Shown here: positions 30,070-35,712 of the stretch, piece by piece
How the letters are laid out: each line of letters opens with the position of its first letter
Numbering within the stretch: position 1 is the stretch's first letter
Assembly: GCA_964617565.1 (NCBI GenBank)
Contig: CAZTYH010000025.1
Span: forward strand, 1 to 35,712
Length of the DNA: 35,712 bases
Direction of reading: 5' to 3'
Source of the DNA: JAKJGV01 sp964617565
Lineage (GTDB): Bacteria > Verrucomicrobiota > Kiritimatiellia > CAIQIC01 > JAGNIJ01
Made by a program: the position numbers and the translations under genes
The notes under the pieces: generated by a model
Seen by the model: only the letters and a program-made list of their open reading frames with translations
Databases searched by the model: none
Told to the model about the DNA's origin: nothing

Positions 30070-30803
30070 CGAATTTGATTCTCCGGCTTGGCAGCCATAG
30101 CACAGGCCGACACGCGATTCAACGCTTGTCCTTTTGCTTTCCAAGTCACGGCCATCGTCGAGGTGAACGAAACAAGGGCGAACACCGACGCCCATCGAGG
30201 CAGCATGAAAATCACCGGCGGAAGCTCGACGAAGAGCAGGCTTCCGGTTTCGGTATAAAGCGAAACAGAAACGGCGACCACTTCAAGCAGCGGTACCAGC
30301 ATGAAGACGAACGAAATCCACGCGCTGATTTGCGCTTCGATTCTGAACGTCGAATCATGTAACACGCGGGCGAGTTCGGCGGCCAGCATGTTGATAATGA
30401 AGAAGGTCCATGCTGTGACCAGGAGGAGAACGATGACGTTTGCGGCGAAATACGGTTCAGATGGAACCCTTTTCCACCAGTGAACGAAAGGCGCAAGATA
30501 TACCTGCAGCAGCATGAGGAGTATTGCAAAGCGAAGTCGCCGGTTCCAAAGCGCCGTTAGAGGCCCTGTTCTTTTCAGGTACATGACCCCGCAATAGGCG
30601 ATCAGTACGCCGACCACGTAGGCGGGCAGCCTGATGCGGGGTAGCGTAGGAAACGAAAGCGCGCCGGTGAAAAGCAGAAGGCCGATGGGCAGTCCCCAGA
30701 AAAAGCACAGGAAGCCGCGCGCGATGCGAAGCAGCACGGCGGGAGTAAGCGCGACATTCGCGCACGAGGAAGGCTCACCGCTTATCAACTTCTCTTCAGG
30801 CAT
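30066..30803 (-). CDS. Polytopic membrane protein of unknown function
   Basis: A 245-residue protein with about six transmembrane segments: LCFFWGLPIGLLLFTGALS, YVVGVLIAYCGVMYL, FAILLMLLQVYLAPFVHW, NVIVLLLVTAWTFFII, ISFVFMLVPLLEVVAVSVSL, and the last near WASVFALVSFTSTM. No motif is recognisable. I chose the ATG at 30803 (MPEEKLIS), near the first membrane segment; longer starts up to 30971 exist but would overlap the divergent gene at 30909. No strong Shine-Dalgarno precedes it. It is translationally coupled to the downstream lipoprotein gene, so the two products may form a membrane-associated unit. Confidence 0.6.
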   Translation of the reverse strand: MPEEKLISGEPSSCANVALTPAVLLRIARGFLCFFWGLPIGLLLFTGALSFPTLPRIRLPAYVVGVLIAYCGVMYLKRTGPLTALWNRRLRFAILLMLLQVYLAPFVHWWKRVPSEPYFAANVIVLLLVTAWTFFIINMLAAELARVLHDSTFRIEAQISAWISFVFMLVPLLEVVAVSVSLYTETGSLLFVELPPVIFMLPRWASVFALVSFTSTMAVTWKAKGQALNRVSACAMAAKPENQIR

Positions 30804-30908
30804 GGGCGGGATTATGCGGGGAACGGAAGACGCTGGCAAGGATGAGAAGGGAAGAGGGCATCCGTCTTCCATTGACCAATAGGCATTCCCCATTACACTC
30901 TTGAACTC

Positions 30909-33900
30909 ATGAAGCCATATCAGCCGCGAATTGTCGTTGCGTGTCTCGTGATCATTCTCTCGATTGCTCAAGCCGGCGGCGCTGTTCGTGATGCCGATCT
31001 CGCAGCAGTGGCAGACCCCTCCTTGGATGTCGGCAGCGTGGCCGCGCGGCGCATGGAAAATGGACGCCTGATGTTCGAGGTTTCAACGATCGCGGCTCCC
31101 CGCGTGGAGCAGGTGAGGATATTTCTCGATACGGACCCGTCCGGCGGCGCGCCGGACACGGGGGCGGATTTCATGGTTGAGGGATATCGCTTCTATCGCC
31201 GTCCTGTCCGCGCGCGAGGCTGGCAATGGGATGAGATCGAATCTCCGGCTGTCGCCCGGGACGGGCGCTCTATCATCTATGTACTGCCGTCCATTCCGGA
31301 ATTGGAGCGCGGCGCATGGATTGTCGAGACTATTGATGCCCGGCTTCAAACAGTTGATCGGGTTCCGGAAAAAGGAAGCGTCGCCTATACCATCGCGGAG
31401 TTGCCTGAATGGCAGCCTCCCATGCGCGCGAGTCCCGCGGACATCCACGACCTTCTGGATTACGGTCAATTCTCCCTGTCCGTCAGGCTGGATACGGAGT
31501 TGAAGTCCGTGCGCTGGACCGATCTCGATCGGCCTTGGCCCGCCATGCAATGGACGCCCTTGTTCCAGGATTCACCTGTGCCGTTGAAGATTGTGTTGCA
31601 GGATTGCGCAAGCGGGGAATCCGTTGCGCTTGAGCCGGAATCCGTTCGCGCGAATGAAGAAGCAATTCTTTTCGAGGGTGAAGAGCTTGGTGTGAACTGG
31701 GCGATCCTGGTCGAGCCTGCGGGAACAGGTGCGATGCGGGTGACCGGCAGGCTTGAAGCAGAAAATGACCGCGTGTTGCGCTTGGAGATCCGAACGCCTC
31801 TGGATGGAGAGGGATGGGTGTGGCATGATGACTTTCGATCTGCGCGGCAGTTGGATGCCGGGGCAGGGGATCTTGCGAATGTCGTGTCGAGTCCTTTCGG
31901 GGAGCGATCGGTTTATCCGTTTGGTGCGGTCAGTCGGGATGCGCACATCTTGTCGGTGGAGACGGATCCTTTCGAGCCGCGCGTGTTCTGTGTATTGGCG
32001 CGGACCGAAGAGCAGGCGTTGGCCATCCAATATGACCTCGCGTTGACTCAACAGACATCCAATTTCCCCGGACGCGCCACGATTCGATGCGAATTCCGCT
32101 CCCTGAAATCAGCGACAGGCAATCCTTTCAGAGCCGTTCTGGCTGATTTTCAGAAACGTCATTCCGCACCGCAAGTTGCGCGCAGCAGTCAACTCAATCC
32201 TGATGGGTTGGTGCATCTCGCACCATGGGTTCAGCGGGTGCCCTTGTCGGCGGGAATGGCGCGCACGGAAGAAAACGTGGAAATTCTTTTTCGGCTCGGG
32301 TTGATGGAGCATGGTCCCGTCGCAGACCTTTCGGCTGCCACACTGTTGGGCGCATGCATCGGGGCTGATGGGAAATGGCCTGTCGCTTTCGATGCGGGCG
32401 CAATCATTCCGGTGAACGTGGACCCCGATGCGGGCGCAATACCGGAGTTGCCGGTGACGCGCGCGGGGGCTGAATGGAATACCATTCGCGACTACCTTAA
32501 CGAGCCTCGGATAGCCGGCGTTCGTTTTGAAGCCATGCAAACCGAAACACCGGATTATCGCGAAACCGCAATTGGTGTCGCTGATTTCCCTTGCGTTTTC
32601 GAGCCGGCCGTATTGAGACCTTGTGTTGCCAATTCGTTCAGCGGCTTCGAGTTCATGGCTCTTGCATCCCGCGCTCTTGCCACAAAGGGAAAAGTGGTTT
32701 TGGGAAGCAGCGCGACCGAGCCGACGCCTTTTCATGTTCAACATGTAGATGGTGTTCTTGAAGAAGTGGAATGGTTGAACACCGGGGCATTCGTGTCGGA
32801 AGAGCATGATCGCATGATCCGCAGACGTGTGCTCGCGGGAAAGAGACCTGTTGCAGTGTTGTTGAACGGTCCGTTCGACACCCTGTTGCCTGAAGCCGTG
32901 AAGCGCGCTTTCGAGGAGGCGTTGTTCTGGGGCTTTGTGCCGCGCTTCTATCGGGATAGCCGTTCAGGGACGCTTCATGGCAGCAATCCGGCGTGGATTC
33001 GTCGTGATCAAGCGTTGATCAACACCTGTATGCCTCTTGCTGGACGACTCGCGGATGCCGGATGGGAGCCGGAGGGGTTCGCGTCCGTCACGCCGGACCA
33101 TGTTCGCATGGAACATTTCGGTGCAACGCAGGCCGTGCGTCATATCACTATTCGCAACGAAGACGAATGGATCGTGGATGCACAAGTGCGGCTTCTTGAT
33201 GGGAGCAAGGACTTGGTTGTTTTCAATCCGCTCAACGGCGAATGTGCGGTTGTGGAGGAGGGCTTCCCGATCAGGCTTCTGCCGGGCGAGATTCAGGTTC
33301 TGGATCTTTTCGCCGCTTCCGATATTGAACAGGAGCTTTCGTTCCTCGGCGAGTGGCCGGGGGGATCTGGAGAGGGGGCGGCAGGACAGCGCTCGTTGGC
33401 GTCTCTGAAGGCGGAACGGGCTATCGGGATTGAATGCAACGTTCGCGTCCCCGTGCCGTCGGTTCGGGATGATCCGAACCGGCTGGAAATCGTTGTCAGA
33501 AACAAAAGCGGAAAAGCGATAACTCTTTCCGGTGTGCGGGTGATCGGGACTGTGTTTCGCGAAGCTGAGCATCAGCGCATCGTAATTGAGCCGGATGCCG
33601 TATCAACAGCTTCGGTCTCGTTCCTTGCCGCGGATATACCCGCTTCCGGCTGGCTGGAGGTGCTCTGGACGGTCACGCAGGAAGATGTTGAATTGGCCTG
33701 CACAAGATTCATCCGGCCGCGCGTCGGGAATTCCGTTGAGTTTCGCGCGTCGCCCGCGCAGGTTGAGGCGGGTGGATTGGAAACGGACTTGCCGTTGGTT
33801 GCGATCAATCACTCGGCGAATCCAAAATCGTTCACCGTGACATGGAGAGGCGACTTCCGGGGCGGCATGCGGCCGCTGGACCTGGCGCCGTTCTCGACAC

Positions 33901-34025
33901 AGAGAGTTGGTTTGCCGATACGCGCTCGCCGCGCCGGGCAAGGGGAGATGTATGCGACGGTGGAGCAGGGCGATCAGCGCATCGCCGTCATCCGGTTCGA
34001 TGTCAAGCTGACGGGGAGTAAATAA
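30909..34025 (+). CDS. Large secreted glycosidase-like protein of unknown family
   Basis: A 1,038-residue secreted protein with a signal peptide (VACLVIILSIAQAGG). Residues ~30-170 look like a beta-sandwich resembling a CBM9-type or dehydrogenase-type ligand-binding domain (RIFLDTDPSGGAPDTGADFM). The middle (~420-760) has features of a TIM-barrel glycosidase: IAGVRFEAMQTETPDYRE, then ALFWGFVPRFYRD, then RRDQALINTCMPLAGRLADA with GWEPEGFASV. Similar RDxxLxKxxxPLxxxLxxAGWEP stretches occur in uncharacterised glycoside-hydrolase-like proteins, as I recall. The C-terminal ~250 residues are beta-rich. I cannot name catalytic residues or family. It diverges from the 30803 gene. Probable role: extracellular glycan metabolism, by inference. 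Confidence 0.55.
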   Translation: MKPYQPRIVVACLVIILSIAQAGGAVRDADLAAVADPSLDVGSVAARRMENGRLMFEVSTIAAPRVEQVRIFLDTDPSGGAPDTGADFMVEGYRFYRRPVRARGWQWDEIESPAVARDGRSIIYVLPSIPELERGAWIVETIDARLQTVDRVPEKGSVAYTIAELPEWQPPMRASPADIHDLLDYGQFSLSVRLDTELKSVRWTDLDRPWPAMQWTPLFQDSPVPLKIVLQDCASGESVALEPESVRANEEAILFEGEELGVNWAILVEPAGTGAMRVTGRLEAENDRVLRLEIRTPLDGEGWVWHDDFRSARQLDAGAGDLANVVSSPFGERSVYPFGAVSRDAHILSVETDPFEPRVFCVLARTEEQALAIQYDLALTQQTSNFPGRATIRCEFRSLKSATGNPFRAVLADFQKRHSAPQVARSSQLNPDGLVHLAPWVQRVPLSAGMARTEENVEILFRLGLMEHGPVADLSAATLLGACIGADGKWPVAFDAGAIIPVNVDPDAGAIPELPVTRAGAEWNTIRDYLNEPRIAGVRFEAMQTETPDYRETAIGVADFPCVFEPAVLRPCVANSFSGFEFMALASRALATKGKVVLGSSATEPTPFHVQHVDGVLEEVEWLNTGAFVSEEHDRMIRRRVLAGKRPVAVLLNGPFDTLLPEAVKRAFEEALFWGFVPRFYRDSRSGTLHGSNPAWIRRDQALINTCMPLAGRLADAGWEPEGFASVTPDHVRMEHFGATQAVRHITIRNEDEWIVDAQVRLLDGSKDLVVFNPLNGECAVVEEGFPIRLLPGEIQVLDLFAASDIEQELSFLGEWPGGSGEGAAGQRSLASLKAERAIGIECNVRVPVPSVRDDPNRLEIVVRNKSGKAITLSGVRVIGTVFREAEHQRIVIEPDAVSTASVSFLAADIPASGWLEVLWTVTQEDVELACTRFIRPRVGNSVEFRASPAQVEAGGLETDLPLVAINHSANPKSFTVTWRGDFRGGMRPLDLAPFSTQRVGLPIRARRAGQGEMYATVEQGDQRIAVIRFDVKLTGSK

Positions 34026-34213
34026 AAGATTTCTATCCTGTCGAAAGAGGTCATCGTCATAACTGCTGTTGCCGGGACTGTCAGCACGCTTGACTTTATG
34101 AAGTTCGTTGCGCCATTCTTCTGTTCAGTCTCGGTCTCGGGGTGGAGGGTGCGTCTGCTGTATCCGCTATAAGTTGTCGGGCACATATCCGGAATGTCGG
34201 CAAGGGGGACAAT

Positions 34214-35191
34214 GTGAAAACACGAATTGTCGGGCCGTTGCTTTTTATCGCCGCTGTCGGAGTTTCGGCTTCGCTGTTTTTACTGAAGAAATCCGCTACA
34301 ACTTCAAGTTATAATGCGGCCAAACAATTGGTATCATCGGAACGGACTGCCGTGGATACTACAGAGTCTGCGGCTTCCCAGGCGCTTCCGGTCACACCGA
34401 TGAGGGTGTCGTTTGAGATAGCGCGGCCTGTAATGAGTGCTGTGCCCGCGAGATTGCAACCGATCCTTTCCCCTGACACTGGACTTCCCTATCAGTCCAG
34501 AATGAATGCGTCCCGCGAATTGGAGTCGCCTTTGACGCGGGATGAATGCGGGGCAATATATGCCTTCCTGCATCAATCGGCTCAGGAGGCCGGCCTTCGG
34601 CCACAGGAATTGAACGCTCTGAAAAATCATTTGGTCAATATCGTCAAGATCAATTCGACGGATATCCTTTCCTTGATCCGGCATCTCATGACGTTGTTCT
34701 ACGATACCGGGCAGGACCCTGTTTGGCGCGAATACTGTGTTCAACACCTGGGAACATTGTACGTGCAAGCCGGAATACATCAGCCCGCGCTGGTCAAGTT
34801 GTTTGGCGATGCGTTGCGGGATAAGGAAGGCAGTTTGGCGGGAACCGCCCTGATAGCATTGAGGCTCAATCGCCGGAATGAGCCTTACACCTCCCGCCTC
34901 GTTGCTGAAGAGGCTTACGTCGTGGCATCTTCAGCCGAATACAGTTCCGCATCCCGCACAACCGCTCTTCAGATTGCAGCGGCGGAAGATGATCCGCGTA
35001 TTGTGCAATTGGCGCGCACCGTGCTGCGTGAATCAACCGATGTTCACTTGCGGGTATCTGCATTGGCCGTTTTGGGAAAAATGGGCGATTCGACGGATGT
35101 GGATGGCATCGAAGCACATGCATCTTCCGGTGATGTGCGATTGCGTTCCGCCGCGTCGGCCGCGCTGAAAATGCTGCAATCTCGTTCGTGA
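34214..35191 (+). CDS. Membrane-anchored HEAT-repeat protein
   Basis: A 325-residue protein with one N-terminal transmembrane segment or signal anchor (IVGPLLFIAAVGVSASLFLL), a Ser/Thr-rich linker, and a helical C-terminal part. At ~240-325 HEAT-like repeats are visible: RTTALQIAAAEDDPRIVQLA, STDVHLRVSALAVLGKMGDS, GDVRLRSAASAALKML. HEAT repeats form curved scaffolds for protein binding. The GTG at 34214 is chosen because AAGGGGG lies ~5 nt upstream; ATG 34142 would put 24 non-hydrophobic residues before the membrane segment. Function unknown. The 188-bp region before it holds no other gene that I can see. An AraC-type gene follows 21 bp after its stop. Confidence 0.65.
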   Translation: MKTRIVGPLLFIAAVGVSASLFLLKKSATTSSYNAAKQLVSSERTAVDTTESAASQALPVTPMRVSFEIARPVMSAVPARLQPILSPDTGLPYQSRMNASRELESPLTRDECGAIYAFLHQSAQEAGLRPQELNALKNHLVNIVKINSTDILSLIRHLMTLFYDTGQDPVWREYCVQHLGTLYVQAGIHQPALVKLFGDALRDKEGSLAGTALIALRLNRRNEPYTSRLVAEEAYVVASSAEYSSASRTTALQIAAAEDDPRIVQLARTVLRESTDVHLRVSALAVLGKMGDSTDVDGIEAHASSGDVRLRSAASAALKMLQSRS

Positions 35192-35212
35192 CCGAACGTT
35201 CGGGGGTCGCCG

Positions 35213-35611
35213 ATGAATGGGGAATCCGACGTGTCAGATATGAAGAATATTGCTGCTCGAAATACTGCGGAGCCGGGACGGCGCAGTGAGCAACTTATCT
35301 GCGGCATTCTTGAGACAATGCGCGAAAACCCTTATGCTTTCAGGACGTGCTCGGATATGGCTTGCGAAGCACGACTGAGTGTTTCGCATTTCACGAGAAC
35401 CTTTAAATTGGTAGTTAACGAAAGCCCTCGGGAATTCTTAAAAGCAAAGAAAAAACAACAGGCGGAAGAATTGTTGAAGGATCCCAAACTCAATATCAAA
35501 GAAATAGCGGAAAAATGTGGATTTCAGAACCAGAATCATTTCTCCGCGTGGTTTAAAAAGCGATTCAAATGTTCTCCATCCGACTTTAGAGCACGGATTG
35601 AAAGAAAATAG
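35213..35611 (+). CDS. AraC-family DNA-binding domain protein (solo HTH)
   Basis: A 132-residue protein that consists mainly of the AraC/XylS DNA-binding domain. The two helix-turn-helix units are visible: MACEARLSVSHFTRTFKLVV, then ESPREFLKAKKKQQAEELLK, then IKEIAEKCGFQNQNHFSAWF and KKRFKCSPSDFR. There is no effector-binding or response-receiver domain; only ~30 residues precede it. Such solo regulators depend on a partner or respond to level alone. Codons here are more A/T-rich than in neighbours, which may hint at a different origin. The ATG at 35213 lacks a clear Shine-Dalgarno; the in-frame ATG at ~35240 is an alternative. Confidence 0.85.
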   Translation: MNGESDVSDMKNIAARNTAEPGRRSEQLICGILETMRENPYAFRTCSDMACEARLSVSHFTRTFKLVVNESPREFLKAKKKQQAEELLKDPKLNIKEIAEKCGFQNQNHFSAWFKKRFKCSPSDFRARIERK

Positions 35612-35712
35612 CACGAATTGAAAGATCGCCGCTCTTTACTTCACTGATCCGACTTTGCTTACCTGCCTTCAGAAGAAACCGGTGACGCTTGGTTCCGGCA
35701 CGCAAGAAATCG

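Noticed and set aside
1..35712. CRISPR arrays, tRNA, rRNA, transposases, phage genes
   Set aside because: No regularly spaced long repeats, cloverleaf-like segments or mobile-element proteins were seen in the gene gaps or reading frames.

Overview
The window is GC-rich and densely coded, from a Gram-negative (diderm) bacterium. LptE, BamD, a beta-barrel protein ending in Phe and several lipoproteins imply an outer membrane. A very long secreted GH30 enzyme ends in a calcium-loop stretch plus a C-terminal module of a style I associate with Verrucomicrobiota/Kiritimatiellota. With the other secreted glycosidase-like proteins and the LptE/BamD pairing, this suggests the PVC group. The lineage is inference; no rRNA gene is present.

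Layout. (1) 1-300: left edge with a probable cobS start on the minus strand, three copies of a 13-bp repeat, and only the last 48 codons of a phosphoglucose isomerase gene. (2) 309-12064: a carbohydrate-processing region with a discoidin/six-hairpin glycosidase-like protein, a small outer-membrane barrel, the 1,850-residue GH30 protein and a lipoprotein with a probable alpha/alpha toroid. No transporter or regulator is included. (3) 12216-14746: two zinc-ribbon membrane proteins, FtsB and enolase. (4) 14889-17654: nadD, rsfS and a Na/Pi cotransporter, tightly packed. (5) 17662-20849: an ECF sigma/anti-sigma/periplasmic protein operon with ATGA overlaps, then a 2-TM Cys-motif protein and a membrane HExxH protease-like protein. 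(6) 20999-24552: rpsT with a good promoter and terminator, lptE and bamD overlapping, and serA. (7) 24626-29637: an S2P-type protease, an atypical SDR, then murC-like, DUF2007 and MATE genes in a row. (8) 29662-35611: a lipoprotein coupled to a polytopic membrane protein, a large secreted protein of unknown function with glycosidase-like motifs, a HEAT-repeat protein and a solo AraC DNA-binding domain.

How the genes work together. The four secreted proteins of region 2 plausibly break down extracellular glycans. Most of the rest is housekeeping: glycolysis, NAD and serine synthesis, peptidoglycan precursors, division, ribosome, and outer-membrane assembly. The parts most worth a second look are the ECF trio, the GH30 giant with a hairpin over its ribosome-binding site, the truncated pgi next to tandem repeats, the SDR lacking the catalytic lysine, and the paired zinc-ribbon membrane proteins. 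I saw no CRISPR array, tRNA, rRNA, transposase or phage gene. No gene-free stretch exceeds 300 bases.
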